Part shown: positions 8,795 through 18,043 of the stretch, one piece after another | Layout: each line of letters opens with the position of its first letter | Position numbering within the stretch: the first letter of the stretch is position 1 | Assembly: GCA_002449535.1 (NCBI GenBank) | Contig: DJWZ01000003.1 | Span: 1-35,889 of the forward strand | DNA from: Prevotellaceae bacterium UBA7017 | GTDB taxonomy: Bacteria > Bacteroidota > Bacteroidia > Bacteroidales > Bacteroidaceae | DNA: 35,889 nt | Reading direction: 5' to 3' | Notes under the pieces: model-generated | Told to the model about the DNA's origin: nothing | The model's database searches: none | Seen by the model: only the letters and a program-made list of their open reading frames with translations | Program-made: the position numbers and the translations under genes

Positions 8795-10075
8795 ATGAGA
8801 ATAAGACTATACAATGCACGCATTTTAACGATGTCCCCTAAAGAAGAAGAAATCTTTATGGGAGAAGTAATCGTTGAAGACGGGAAAATTGTGGCTATTG
8901 GCAAGGAATCTGCTAACGGACAATTCGACAAAGAAATAGATTGTCAAGCGAATCTCCTTATGCCTGGGTTTAAGAATGCTCATGCACACTCCGGCATGAG
9001 TGGTTTACGCTCACTTGCTGATGATTTGCCATTGAATGACTGGCTGACAAAAAGTATTTTCCCCATAGAAGCGCTCATGACGGCTGACGATATTTATTGG
9101 ATGTCACAACTATCCGTCTTGGAATATCTTACAAGCGGTATTACCGCCTGTTTTGATATGTATATGGAACAAGAAGCCGTTGCGAAAGCTATGGATGACA
9201 TGGGATTTCGTTGTGTCCAGACAAGCGGAGCCAATGACTTCTCTAAAGATATCCGTGAGATGAGTCGCCTGTATGATAAAATAAATCAACCTAACTCGCT
9301 ACAATCTTATATCCTCGGTTTTCATGCTGAATATACCACAAATATAGAGAATCTGAAAGCTATTGCAGCGCAGATGAATGAGAAAAAAAGCCCCTGCTAT
9401 GTACATGCATGCGAAACAAAACAGGAAGTGGAAGGATGCTTGCAACGATATGGCATGACACCTGTACAATTTTTAGACAGTTTAGGGATGTTCAACTATG
9501 GCGGTGGAATATATCATGGTGTTCACATGAGCGAAGAAGATTTCAACGTTATGAAGAAACGAGGCTTGTTTGTTGTTACCAATCCTGGATCAAACACCAA
9601 ACTTGCCAGCGGCATAGCTCCAATAAAGAAATATATGGAACTTGGCATTCCGATTGCTATCGGTACAGATGGTCCTGCTTCCAACAATTGTCTTGACTTT
9701 TTCAGAGAAATGTTCTTAGTTACCGGCTTAGCGAAACTACACGAAAATGACGCTGCTGCCATTGATGCTAAAGAAGTACTGAAAATGGCAACAGTAAATG
9801 GTGCCAGAGCAATGCATTTAAAAGACTGTGAAACCCTGTCAATAGGTCAAAAAGCCGACATCATAATGATAGATTTGCAACAGCCCAATATGCAACCTAT
9901 TAACAATATTGAGAAAAACATTGTCTATTCCGGGTCAAAACAGAATGTGAAGATGACAATGATAGAAGGAAAAATACTATATTGGAAAGGAGAATTTCTA
10001 CATGCTGATGCCCAAAATATATATCAGCAAGTAGAAAGCATCAAAACACGACTATGTAAAGATGTCAATGGATAA
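8795..10075 (+). CDS. Amidohydrolase, SAH/5'-methylthioadenosine deaminase-like
   Basis: Cytoplasmic metal-dependent amidohydrolase related to MtaD and other aminopurine deaminases. The metal ligands and active-site residues are all visible: His63 and His65 in NAHAHSG, His177 in GFHAEY, His204/Glu207 in VHACET, His241 in YHGVHMSEED and Asp292 in GTDGPASNN. Usual family length (426 residues). HAH replaces the more common HTH, which is conservative. Its end overlaps the sufB start by 14 bases, so it is probably read together with the suf genes; the functional link may be through S-adenosylhomocysteine or methylthioadenosine made by radical-SAM chemistry, but that is inference. Exact substrate is not decided by sequence; other purine or guanine-like amidohydrolase roles remain possible. 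Confidence 0.82.
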   Translation: MRIRLYNARILTMSPKEEEIFMGEVIVEDGKIVAIGKESANGQFDKEIDCQANLLMPGFKNAHAHSGMSGLRSLADDLPLNDWLTKSIFPIEALMTADDIYWMSQLSVLEYLTSGITACFDMYMEQEAVAKAMDDMGFRCVQTSGANDFSKDIREMSRLYDKINQPNSLQSYILGFHAEYTTNIENLKAIAAQMNEKKSPCYVHACETKQEVEGCLQRYGMTPVQFLDSLGMFNYGGGIYHGVHMSEEDFNVMKKRGLFVVTNPGSNTKLASGIAPIKKYMELGIPIAIGTDGPASNNCLDFFREMFLVTGLAKLHENDAAAIDAKEVLKMATVNGARAMHLKDCETLSIGQKADIIMIDLQQPNMQPINNIEKNIVYSGSKQNVKMTMIEGKILYWKGEFLHADAQNIYQQVESIKTRLCKDVNG

Positions 10076-11495
10076 AGAATTATTTGCATATACACCATAT
10101 AAGCACGGATTCACTACTGATGTTCAAACAGAGATTATCCCAGCCGGCCTGACAGAAGAAATTGTAAGACTTATCTCAGCCAAGAAGGGAGAGCCCGACT
10201 GGATGTTGGAGTTCCGCCTACGTGCTTTCCATCATTGGCAGACAATGAAACAGCCAACTTGGGGACACGTAAATATTCCCCCTATTGATTATCAAGCCAT
10301 ATCATACTATGCCGACCCGATGTCTGGAAATAAAAAGGGGGAAAAGGAAATAGATCCAGAATTGGAAAAAACATTCGATAAATTAGGTATTCCGCTTGAG
10401 GAGCGCTTAGCCCTTTCAGGAGTTGCCGTTGATGCTATCATGGATTCTGTTTCCGTAAAAACCACATACAAAGAAAAACTGAAGGATCTCGGCATTATCT
10501 TCATGTCAATAGGCGAAGCCGTCAAAGAACATCCAGATCTTGTAAAAGAGTATCTTGGTAGTGTGGTACCTTATCGTGACAATTTTTTTGCCGCTCTCAA
10601 TTCCGCAGTATTTTCGGATGGGTCTTTTGTTTATATACCCAAGGGGGTGAGGTGTCCAATGGAATTGAGTTCTTATTTCCGCATTAATGCTGCTGGAACC
10701 GGACAATTTGAGAGAACTCTCATCATAGCCGACGATGATTCCTATGTATCATATCTGGAAGGATGTACAGCACCAATGCGTGACGAGAACCAACTTCATG
10801 CAGCCATAGTAGAGATTATAGTAAAGGATCGTGCAGAAGTAAAGTATTCTACTGTACAGAATTGGTATCCTGGGGACGAGAATGGAAAAGGAGGAGTCCT
10901 AAATCTCGTAACAAAACGTGGAGACTTGAGGGGCGAGAGCTCAAAACTATCATGGACACAGGTAGAAACCGGTTCTGCCATAACATGGAAATACCCTTCA
11001 TGCGTATTGCGTGGTGATAATTCTCAGGCAGAATTTTATTCTGTTGCTGTCACCAACAACTATCAAGAAGCAGACACTGGCACAAAGATGATACACATGG
11101 GAAAGAATACGAAATCCACCATTATATCTAAAGGTATTTCGGCAGGACATTCTCAAAATAGTTATCGTGGTTTAGTGAGAGCAACACCTAAAGCCACAGG
11201 TGCCCGTAACTACTCTTCCTGCGATAGCCTCTTATTAGGTTCACATTGTGGAGCGCATACTTTTCCCTATATAGATGTTCATAATAACAGTGCTGTTATG
11301 GAGCACGAAGCGACAACCTCAAAAATTTCAGAGGAACAGTTACTGTATTGCAACCAACGAGGTATAAGCACGGAAGATGCTGTCGGACTAATCGTCAACG
11401 GATACGCAAAAGAGGTTTTACAGCAACTCCCTATGGAATTTGCAGTAGAAGCTCAGAAACTATTAAGTGTATCATTAGAAGGATCTGTAGGATAA
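10062..11495 (+). CDS. sufB: Fe-S cluster scaffold subunit SufB
   Basis: Part of the SufBCD complex that builds Fe-S clusters in the cytoplasm. The 477-residue protein shows the SufB core: FIPKG-like FVYIPKGVRCPMELSSYFR, ERTLIIADDDSYVSYLEGCTAP, GSAITWKYPSCVLRGDNS and the C-terminal HEATTSKISEEQLLYCNQRG. Start codons at 10062 and 10068 are both possible; each overlaps the upstream deaminase gene. It leads the order sufB-sufC-sufD-sufS, which is standard for Bacteroidetes. Confidence 0.97.
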   Translation: MSMDKELFAYTPYKHGFTTDVQTEIIPAGLTEEIVRLISAKKGEPDWMLEFRLRAFHHWQTMKQPTWGHVNIPPIDYQAISYYADPMSGNKKGEKEIDPELEKTFDKLGIPLEERLALSGVAVDAIMDSVSVKTTYKEKLKDLGIIFMSIGEAVKEHPDLVKEYLGSVVPYRDNFFAALNSAVFSDGSFVYIPKGVRCPMELSSYFRINAAGTGQFERTLIIADDDSYVSYLEGCTAPMRDENQLHAAIVEIIVKDRAEVKYSTVQNWYPGDENGKGGVLNLVTKRGDLRGESSKLSWTQVETGSAITWKYPSCVLRGDNSQAEFYSVAVTNNYQEADTGTKMIHMGKNTKSTIISKGISAGHSQNSYRGLVRATPKATGARNYSSCDSLLLGSHCGAHTFPYIDVHNNSAVMEHEATTSKISEEQLLYCNQRGISTEDAVGLIVNGYAKEVLQQLPMEFAVEAQKLLSVSLEGSVG

Positions 11496-11510
11496 AAAGG
11501 AGAATTATAT

Positions 11511-12257
11511 ATGTTACAAATTAAGAATCTGCATGCCCGAGCTGGCGAAAAGGAAATACTCAAAGGCATTAATCTCACAATTAATGATGGTGAGATACAC
11601 GCTCTTATGGGTACTAATGGTGCTGGCAAGTCAACACTCTCAAATGTTATCGTAGGTAATCCCGCCTATGAAGTCACAGAAGGAGAAATCATCTTCAATG
11701 GGCAGAATCTGTTGGAAATGACTGCTGACCAAAGGGCAAATGCCGGTATTTTCATGTCATTCCAAGCACCTGTTGAAATACCAGGTGTTTCTATGACAAA
11801 CTTTATGAAAGCCGCCGTAAATGCACGCAGACAAGCAATGGGCAAAGAACCTTTAAAGGCATCCGACTTCATAAAAATGATGAAGGAAAAGCGCCAATTA
11901 GTTGAAATAGACCAGAAACTGCTAAAACGCTCTGTCAACGAAGGGTTTTCTGGAGGTGAGAAGAAGCGCAACGAAATATTCCAAATGGCAATGTTGGAAC
12001 CAACCTTCTGCATACTTGACGAAACAGATTCTGGCCTGGATGTTGACGCCTTGCGCATAGTAGCAACCGGATTTAATAAACTACGCACATCAGAAACCAG
12101 CGCAATGATAATAACACATTACCAACGCCTGCTTGATTATATCAAACCTGATGTTGTGCATGTTCTTATAGATGGTAAAATCGTAATGACGGGCGATGCT
12201 GATTTAGCTAAAAAAATAGAAAACGAAGGTTTTGATTTCATTGTCAAGGGTCTCTAA
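11511..12257 (+). CDS. sufC: Fe-S cluster assembly ATPase SufC
   Basis: ABC-type ATPase of the SufBCD complex. Walker A GTNGAGKST is at residues 34-42, the ABC signature FSGGEKKRNE at 146-155, and Walker B FCILDETDSGLD at about 166-177, with the SufC-typical DETDSGLD. The length of 248 residues is normal. It starts 15 bases after sufB and ends 2 bases before sufD. Confidence 0.97.
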   Translation: MLQIKNLHARAGEKEILKGINLTINDGEIHALMGTNGAGKSTLSNVIVGNPAYEVTEGEIIFNGQNLLEMTADQRANAGIFMSFQAPVEIPGVSMTNFMKAAVNARRQAMGKEPLKASDFIKMMKEKRQLVEIDQKLLKRSVNEGFSGGEKKRNEIFQMAMLEPTFCILDETDSGLDVDALRIVATGFNKLRTSETSAMIITHYQRLLDYIKPDVVHVLIDGKIVMTGDADLAKKIENEGFDFIVKGL

Positions 12258-12259
12258 AA

Positions 12260-13396
12260 ATGAATAACGATTTCAACCTATACGACATAATATCCCCCCT
12301 CCTAAAGGAGCAAAGATATGCTGAACGATACCGTTATACCGATGTTATGACAGCATTAGCTCCTAATTATGGAATATTGCCAACAACTTATACCATAAAG
12401 GGAGTGCCATACGTATATCCTGCAAAAGAAGCACCTATAGAAATAACTCCGTATTTAGGTAAGATAGCGGACAATAAAGATCCCATGACCTACCTGAATA
12501 CAAAATTTTGTGCCTCACCACTCGTAATATACATTCCTAAAAACGAAGTGGCAAAGACCCCTATCAGAATAGAGAACACCCTATCTGGAGAACAAGATAC
12601 TATGGTTGTCCGCCGTATTCTTGTCATAATGGAAGAGAATGCTGAAGCTACAATATTCTTTGTAGATCATACCCGAGGAGAAAAGAAATACCTCACTTCA
12701 CAAGTAATAGAAGTTTTCTGTAAAGCCAATTCTCATCTGGATATGTATGACCTAGAAGAAACAACAGAACAATGCAGTCGCTTTTCCAATCTATATATAA
12801 GTGCAGAAAGAGATGTTGTAATAAATCATAACAATATAACCCTTTCCAACGGCATAACACGTAATGCCATAGATGTTTTTCTACGAGGAGAGAATGCTGA
12901 GGCAAGCCTCAACGGAGCAGCAATAGCCGACCGTAATCAGCATATAGACAATAACACGCTCATCATACACGAAGTGCCCAAATGCACTTCCAAAGAACTT
13001 TATAAATATGTTGCTGATGATAATGCTGTAGCTGCCTTTGCCGGTCGCATTCTTGTAAAAGAGGGGGCACAGCAAACATCTTCACACATGACCAACAACA
13101 ATATGTGTTGTGCTGATACTGCCCGTGTTTACACCCAACCAATGTTGGAGATTTATGCTGACGACGTGAAGTGCGCCCATGGCTCTACTGTCGGTGTAAT
13201 GGATGAGGGGGCTCTGTTTTATATGCAACAACGTGGTATTGACATAGAAACAGCACGAACACTTATAAAAAATGCCTTTATATCACAAGTCTTAGATGAA
13301 ATGCATTGGAGTGCTTTCAAAGACAGATTACATATCCTTGTAGATAAACGATTAAGCAAAGAAGAGAAATGTGGAACATGCCAAATATGCAAGTAA
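12260..13396 (+). CDS. sufD: Fe-S cluster assembly protein SufD
   Basis: Partner of SufB in the SufBCD scaffold. The C-terminal beta-helix domain shows the SufB/D motifs NGITRNAIDVFLRGENAEA, HMTNNNMCCADTARVYTQPM, DVKCAHGSTVG and GALFYMQQRGI. The N-terminal part is divergent, as usual for SufD. The last residues KCGTCQICK form a C-x2-C-x2-C tail whose function is unknown. The end overlaps the annotated sufS start by up to 28 bases. Confidence 0.95.
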   Translation: MNNDFNLYDIISPLLKEQRYAERYRYTDVMTALAPNYGILPTTYTIKGVPYVYPAKEAPIEITPYLGKIADNKDPMTYLNTKFCASPLVIYIPKNEVAKTPIRIENTLSGEQDTMVVRRILVIMEENAEATIFFVDHTRGEKKYLTSQVIEVFCKANSHLDMYDLEETTEQCSRFSNLYISAERDVVINHNNITLSNGITRNAIDVFLRGENAEASLNGAAIADRNQHIDNNTLIIHEVPKCTSKELYKYVADDNAVAAFAGRILVKEGAQQTSSHMTNNNMCCADTARVYTQPMLEIYADDVKCAHGSTVGVMDEGALFYMQQRGIDIETARTLIKNAFISQVLDEMHWSAFKDRLHILVDKRLSKEEKCGTCQICK

Positions 13397-14598
13397 GAGA
13401 GAATTTCCCCATTTTATCGAAAAAAATATACAATAAATATCCTCTTGTATATCTCGATAATGGCGCTACGACACAAAAACCTTTATGTGTATTAGATGCC
13501 ATGAGGGAGGAATATCTCAATGCCAACGCCAACGTACATCGCGGAGTACACTACCTTTCACAGCAAGCCACGGACTTGCACGAGAGTGCCAGGGAAAAGG
13601 TGCGCCAATTCATCAATGCCAAGAGTACATCCGAGATTATCTTCACTCGTGGCACCACGGAGTCCATAAATCTTGTTGCCTCCAGTTTTGTTGAGGCATA
13701 CATGAAGGCAGGGGACGAAGTTCTTATAACCGAGATGGAGCACCATAGCAACATTGTTCCATGGCAACTACAAGCGAATAAAAACGGTATTATAATAAAG
13801 GTAATACCAATGTCAGACGACGGTGTATTGGATATTGCAGCAATAGGAAATCTCATCACCAATCGCACCAAACTCATTAGTGTAACCCATATCAGCAATG
13901 TTTTGGGAACGATTAACCCTATAAAGGAAATCGTTAGTATCGCCCACGAACACGGAATTCCCTGCATGGTGGATGGAGCCCAGAGTGCTCCACACATGAA
14001 GATTGACGTTGAAGATTTAGATTGCGATTTCTTCGCCTTCTCAGGTCATAAGATGTATGGTCCTACCGGAATCGGAGTACTTTATGGTAAAGAGAAGTTT
14101 CTTGAAGAGATGCCGCCATATCAAGGGGGAGGCGAAATGATAGGCACTGTAAGCTTTGAAAAGACCACTTTCGCTGATTTGCCTTTTAAGTTTGAGGCTG
14201 GTACCCCAGACTATATTGCCACACATGGTTTAGCCACAGCCATAGACTTTATAGAAAGCATTGGCATGAACAATATAGAAGCCCATGAGCGTGAACTGAC
14301 CTCATACGCATTATCACAGATGCGAACGATTCCTGAGATGAGAATCTTCGGTCCGTTGGATGCAGAGCATCACGATGCCGTCATCTCCTTCCTTGTGGGT
14401 AATATCCACCACCTTGACATGGGAACCCTTTTAGACCGGTTAGGAATTGCCGTACGCACAGGGCATCACTGTGCCGAACCACTAATGCACCGCTTAGGGA
14501 TAAACGGCACAGTACGAGCATCATTTGCTCTCTATAATACGAAGGAAGAGGTTGACGTCCTTGTCAATGGCATAAAAAGAGTCAGCCAAATGTTCTAA
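13369..14598 (+). CDS. sufS: Cysteine desulfurase SufS
   Basis: PLP-dependent class V aminotransferase-fold enzyme that takes sulfur from cysteine for Fe-S clusters. The PLP lysine is Lys228 in FSGHKMYGPTG, the HHSN motif is at EMEHHSNIVPW, and the active-site Cys368 lies in RTGHHCAEPL, in the short loop typical of group II (SufS) enzymes. Three in-frame ATGs (13369, 13378, 13387) all fall inside the end of sufD; comparison with the usual length before VR(E/D)NFPIL favours the first or second. No SufE or SufU gene is adjacent. The stop codon shares its A with the next ATG (TAATG), suggesting coupled translation. Confidence 0.95.
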   Translation: MWNMPNMQVRENFPILSKKIYNKYPLVYLDNGATTQKPLCVLDAMREEYLNANANVHRGVHYLSQQATDLHESAREKVRQFINAKSTSEIIFTRGTTESINLVASSFVEAYMKAGDEVLITEMEHHSNIVPWQLQANKNGIIIKVIPMSDDGVLDIAAIGNLITNRTKLISVTHISNVLGTINPIKEIVSIAHEHGIPCMVDGAQSAPHMKIDVEDLDCDFFAFSGHKMYGPTGIGVLYGKEKFLEEMPPYQGGGEMIGTVSFEKTTFADLPFKFEAGTPDYIATHGLATAIDFIESIGMNNIEAHERELTSYALSQMRTIPEMRIFGPLDAEHHDAVISFLVGNIHHLDMGTLLDRLGIAVRTGHHCAEPLMHRLGINGTVRASFALYNTKEEVDVLVNGIKRVSQMF

Positions 14599-15149
14599 TG
14601 AAAAAGACCACTGCCCTTGAAATGAACCGCCTCAGCATTGAGGAATACCGCAATGCCGAGAAGCTGCCACTCATCGTTGTACTCGACGATGTGAGGTCTT
14701 TGTATAATGTCGGTAGCGTCTTCCGCACTTCTGATGCTTTCAGAGTAGAAGCCATATATCTATGCGGTATCACTGCCACTCCCGACAGTTCCTTGAAAGC
14801 ATCTCAGGAAATCCACAAGACCGCCTTAGGGGCAGAGGACACCGTTATGTGGAGATATTTCAAGGATGCGACAGAGGCGGTGGAATCGCTAAAAAAAGAA
14901 GGGTATAAGGTATTAGCTATCGAACAATGTCATGGTTCCACAATGTTACACGACTATTGTTTCAAGAAAGAAAAGACTGCCATCGTTCTTGGAAATGAGG
15001 TAAAAGGTGTAAGTCAGCCAGTCATCGACATCTGTGACGGACACATAGAGATACCACAATTTGGCACCAAGCACTCCTTAAATGTTTCGGTGACTGCCGG
15101 CATCATCATCCACCACATTTTTTCAGCTTTAGGCCTCCAAGAGCAATGA
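14598..15149 (+). CDS. SpoU/TrmH-family RNA 2'-O-methyltransferase
   Basis: SPOUT-fold methyltransferase acting on tRNA or rRNA ribose. Motif 1 is DDVRSLYNVGSVFRTSDAF (about residues 30-48), motif 2 VLGNEVKGVSQPVID (about 130-144) and motif 3 EIPQFGTKHSLNVSVTAGI (about 151-169), which form the knotted SAM site. At 183 residues it has the methyltransferase domain without an N-terminal substrate-binding domain, so it resembles TrmH/TrmL-like stand-alone enzymes; the target nucleotide cannot be told. Start by TAATG overlap with sufS. Its last 44 bases are also the end of the PAP2 gene on the other strand. Confidence 0.88.
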   Translation: MKKTTALEMNRLSIEEYRNAEKLPLIVVLDDVRSLYNVGSVFRTSDAFRVEAIYLCGITATPDSSLKASQEIHKTALGAEDTVMWRYFKDATEAVESLKKEGYKVLAIEQCHGSTMLHDYCFKKEKTAIVLGNEVKGVSQPVIDICDGHIEIPQFGTKHSLNVSVTAGIIIHHIFSALGLQEQ

Positions 15150-16053
15150 ATAGCACCATGCCGAAGCCCATTCCTGCAATGGCATCTACTGCATAGTGAG
15201 CCTGGATATATACCGTTGACAAGCACAATAGTACAAAAGGAATGGCAAGTATCATAAGCCATTTCCACATTCTCATCCTTGCTGCCATCAGCATCACCAA
15301 TGTTGAAACTGCCACATGACTGGAAGGAAAGGCTGCGGTAGGTCGTTCTCCTGCCTGATGCGGTATCTGGTTAAGCCTGTAGAAGAAGCCGTCTTTCCAT
15401 CCTGGTGCCTGAAGACTTTCCTGTGTATCAGAAAAGAACTTCCCTATGTCAGGAAAATTTCCTGCAACGACACTGTCCTCTCCTATCGCATAGAAGTAAT
15501 ATTGAGGACCTGTGACCGGTAAGAAAAGATATATCACATAACACAAGAAGAAGGAGGTGATTATGATAAAGGTAACTCTTCTCAACTGCTGATAATCTCT
15601 GAAGAACACTATCAATATAGTAAATACGAAGAAAAGATAGTATGACATATATCCTGCATACATCAATTCTGAAAAGAATCCAGAAGAGAAAGCCTTTGAA
15701 AATTCATACGCCGGCTGGAATCCGAACAAACTCTGTTCATATTGGGCAAATACGTTGTCAAAACTGCCAAACTGCTTGTTCAACTCATACGTATCAGGAT
15801 ACCAATGGCCTAACATCATCAGCAAATACAATACCCTGCATAGCATAATAATCCTTGATTGCCATATCCTATACACTATCCACAATGCCAATGTCCCGGA
15901 CACTATCGTCACCCTTTCCCATAGCAATCCTTGCGGGTTCTGCAAGTTGGTCCACGTAAACAATATCAGCACTGCTGTCAATGCAGCATAGACGAACTGT
16001 GCCTGCTCTGCCAATAGAAATCCCTTACTCTCTTTACCTTTGCTTTTTGTCAT
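15106..16053 (-). CDS. PAP2-family membrane phosphatase or inositolphosphotransferase-like protein
   Basis: Integral membrane protein of the PAP2 / inositolphosphotransferase type with about six hydrophobic segments (first near residues 17-35, last near 290-308). The catalytic motifs sit late in the chain: GERPTAAFPSSHVAVST and HYAVDAIAGMG, giving the conserved SxxH-type His and the final His-Asp pair, with RPTAAF carrying the first Arg. Likely acts on a lipid phosphate at the periplasmic face. It has its own promoter divergent from ruvB and overlaps the methyltransferase gene tail to tail. The substrate is unknown. Confidence 0.85.
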   Translation of the reverse strand: MTKSKGKESKGFLLAEQAQFVYAALTAVLILFTWTNLQNPQGLLWERVTIVSGTLALWIVYRIWQSRIIMLCRVLYLLMMLGHWYPDTYELNKQFGSFDNVFAQYEQSLFGFQPAYEFSKAFSSGFFSELMYAGYMSYYLFFVFTILIVFFRDYQQLRRVTFIIITSFFLCYVIYLFLPVTGPQYYFYAIGEDSVVAGNFPDIGKFFSDTQESLQAPGWKDGFFYRLNQIPHQAGERPTAAFPSSHVAVSTLVMLMAARMRMWKWLMILAIPFVLLCLSTVYIQAHYAVDAIAGMGFGMVLFIALGGLKLKKCGG

Positions 16054-16070
16054 TACAATACATTTTGTTG

Positions 16071-16102
16071 CAAAAATACATAAATTTTATAAAATACGCA
16101 AA
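16071..16102 (-). promoter_or_regulatory. Promoter for the PAP2 gene
   Basis: Minus strand TTTG (16099-16102), 20-base spacer, TATTTTTG (16071-16078), a full TAnnTTTG match, about 17 bases before the ATG. Confidence 0.8.
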
Positions 16103-16119
16103 CAATAAATGATTATTAT

Positions 16120-16150
16120 TTTGCACTTCGCTTGTTTTTTTATATCTTTG
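16120..16150 (+). promoter_or_regulatory. Promoter for ruvB
   Basis: TTTG (16120-16123), 19-base spacer, TATCTTTG (16143-16150). The ruvB ATG is at 16158, only 7 bases behind the box, so the leader would be a few bases at most. Confidence 0.8.
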
Positions 16151-16157
16151 CAGCAAA

Positions 16158-17189
16158 ATGCAAGAAGAATTTAACATACACACAGAACGACAGGACAATT
16201 CCGAAAAGGAATTTGAAAAGGCCCTCCGCCCTCTCTGCTTCGATGATTTTGCCGGTCAGCAAAAGGTGGTTGACAACCTCCGCATATTTGTCGAGGCAGC
16301 CAAATATCGCGGTGAGCCACTTGACCATACCCTGCTACATGGTCCGCCGGGACTGGGCAAGACGACACTGTCAAACATCATAGCCAACGAACTGGGGGTA
16401 GGGTTTAAATTAACATCAGGACCGGTGCTGGACAAACCTGGAGACCTGGCAGGTCTTCTTACCTCCCTGGAGTCCAACGATGTGCTCTTCATCGATGAAA
16501 TCCACCGACTGTCCCCTGTTGTGGAAGAGTATCTGTATTCCGCCATGGAGGACTATCGCATTGACATCATGATAGACAAAGGTCCGTCGGCACGTTCTAT
16601 CCAGATAGACCTCAACCCCTTCACCCTGATTGGTGCCACTACCCGCTCCGGACTTCTTACGGCTCCGCTGCGTGCACGTTTCGGCATTAATATGCACCTG
16701 GAATACTACAATCCCGGTATGCTGTCCAAGATAATACGCCGCTCAGCCAGCCTATTGCATATGCCTATCAGCGATGCCGCATGCGAAGAGATATCGCGCA
16801 GGTCGCGCGGAACGCCACGTATAGCCAACAGCCTTCTCAGGAGGGTACGCGACTTTGCCCAGGTAAAAGGCGACGGCAGCATCAATATGGAAATAGCCCG
16901 CCTGGCTCTTGAGTCGCTGAACATAGACGGTTACGGGCTTGACGAGATTGACAACAAGATACTGCTCACCATTATCGACAAGTTTGGTGGCGGTCCTGTC
17001 GGCATCAGCACTATTGCCACCGCCATCGGTGAAGAAGCCGGCACGATAGAGGATGTATATGAGCCATACCTCATCATGGAAGGTTTCATAAAGCGCACCT
17101 CAAGGGGTCGAGTCGTAACCGACCTTGCCTACCAGCATCTCGGACGAAATATGTACTCTGCAAACAATCATCCTTCATTATTCGATTAG
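16158..17189 (+). CDS. ruvB: Holliday junction helicase motor RuvB
   Basis: Hexameric AAA+ ATPase that drives branch migration at Holliday junctions with RuvA. Walker A HGPPGLGKTT is at residues 61-70, Walker B VLFIDEIHRL at 109-118, sensor I LIGATTRSG and the arginine-finger region RARFG follow, and the C-terminal winged helix carries LGRNMY. The 343-residue length is normal. The stop codon is directly followed by the coaD ATG. Confidence 0.98.
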   Translation: MQEEFNIHTERQDNSEKEFEKALRPLCFDDFAGQQKVVDNLRIFVEAAKYRGEPLDHTLLHGPPGLGKTTLSNIIANELGVGFKLTSGPVLDKPGDLAGLLTSLESNDVLFIDEIHRLSPVVEEYLYSAMEDYRIDIMIDKGPSARSIQIDLNPFTLIGATTRSGLLTAPLRARFGINMHLEYYNPGMLSKIIRRSASLLHMPISDAACEEISRRSRGTPRIANSLLRRVRDFAQVKGDGSINMEIARLALESLNIDGYGLDEIDNKILLTIIDKFGGGPVGISTIATAIGEEAGTIEDVYEPYLIMEGFIKRTSRGRVVTDLAYQHLGRNMYSANNHPSLFD

Positions 17190-17630
17190 ATGAAAACTGC
17201 TATCTTTCCGGGTTCCTTCAACCCTTTTACAAAAGGACATCACGACATTGTATGCCGTGCGCTCACTATCTTTGACAAAATAGTGATTGGCATCGGCTAC
17301 AATCCCGACAAGCCACATCCCGAGGATTTGCAAGAGCGTCTTCAGGAGATAAAGACCATCTACTGCAACGACTCCAGGGTGGAGGTAGAGGCATACAACG
17401 ACCTTACCATCGACTTTGCAAAACGCCACAATGCGACGGCTATCGTAAAGGGAGTGCGGAGTGTGCAGGATTTTGAATACGAACGTACGCAAGCAGAATA
17501 TAACAGGATGCTCAGCAACGGCATAGAGACGGTATTCCTGTTTGCCAATCCCCTGTATGCCAGCCTCTCATCATCCCTTGTCCGTACGCTAAAGACTTTC
17601 GGTAAAGACATTTCAGACTTCCTGCCATGA
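17190..17630 (+). CDS. coaD: Phosphopantetheine adenylyltransferase
   Basis: Penultimate enzyme of coenzyme A synthesis, joining ATP to 4'-phosphopantetheine. The nucleotidyltransferase motif FPGSFNPFTKGHHDI is at residues 6-20 (TxGH variant KGHH), with KGVRSVQDFEYE and the late SSSLVR motif. At 146 residues it is slightly short at the C-terminus compared with E. coli CoaD (159). It starts on the base after the ruvB stop and overlaps ybeY by 4 bases, so the three are one transcript. Confidence 0.95.
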   Translation: MKTAIFPGSFNPFTKGHHDIVCRALTIFDKIVIGIGYNPDKPHPEDLQERLQEIKTIYCNDSRVEVEAYNDLTIDFAKRHNATAIVKGVRSVQDFEYERTQAEYNRMLSNGIETVFLFANPLYASLSSSLVRTLKTFGKDISDFLP

Positions 17631-18043
17631 TTACATATAACAGCGAAAACATACCCTTCCCTAAAATCCGCCGTCGCGAAACGACAGCCTGGATAAAAGA
17701 GGTAGCATCCGCACATGGATACAAGGTGGGCGAGATAGGCTACCTGTTCTGTGACGATGCCAAGATACTTGAGGTCAACAACGAATTTCTCGGGCACGAC
17801 TACTATACCGACATCATAACCTTCGACTACGATGAGGGCAACACTATAAACGGCGACATCGTCATCTCCCTTGACACCGTGAAGAGCAACGCCGTGAAAT
17901 ACGAGAAGGACTATGACGAGGAGCTTCATCGGGTTATAATACACGGCATATTGCATCTTTGCGGAATAAACGACAAAGGACCCGGTGAGCGGGAAATAAT
18001 GGAAAAAGAAGAAAACAAAGCATTACAGCTATGGAAAAAGTAG
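17627..18043 (+). CDS. ybeY: Endoribonuclease YbeY (rRNA maturation)
   Basis: Single-domain metalloprotein needed for 16S rRNA 3'-end maturation. The family pattern is HGxLHLxGxDH; here it reads HGILHLCGINDKG with His106 and His110 kept, while Asp116 or Lys117 stands where the third His ligand is expected. I believe similar non-His forms occur in other Bacteroidetes, from memory. The substrate-side motif TDIITFDYDE is present at about residues 61-70. Length 138 residues is normal. Starts inside the coaD end (ATGA overlap) and overlaps the Lrp gene by 13 bases. Confidence 0.9.
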   Translation: MITYNSENIPFPKIRRRETTAWIKEVASAHGYKVGEIGYLFCDDAKILEVNNEFLGHDYYTDIITFDYDEGNTINGDIVISLDTVKSNAVKYEKDYDEELHRVIIHGILHLCGINDKGPGEREIMEKEENKALQLWKK

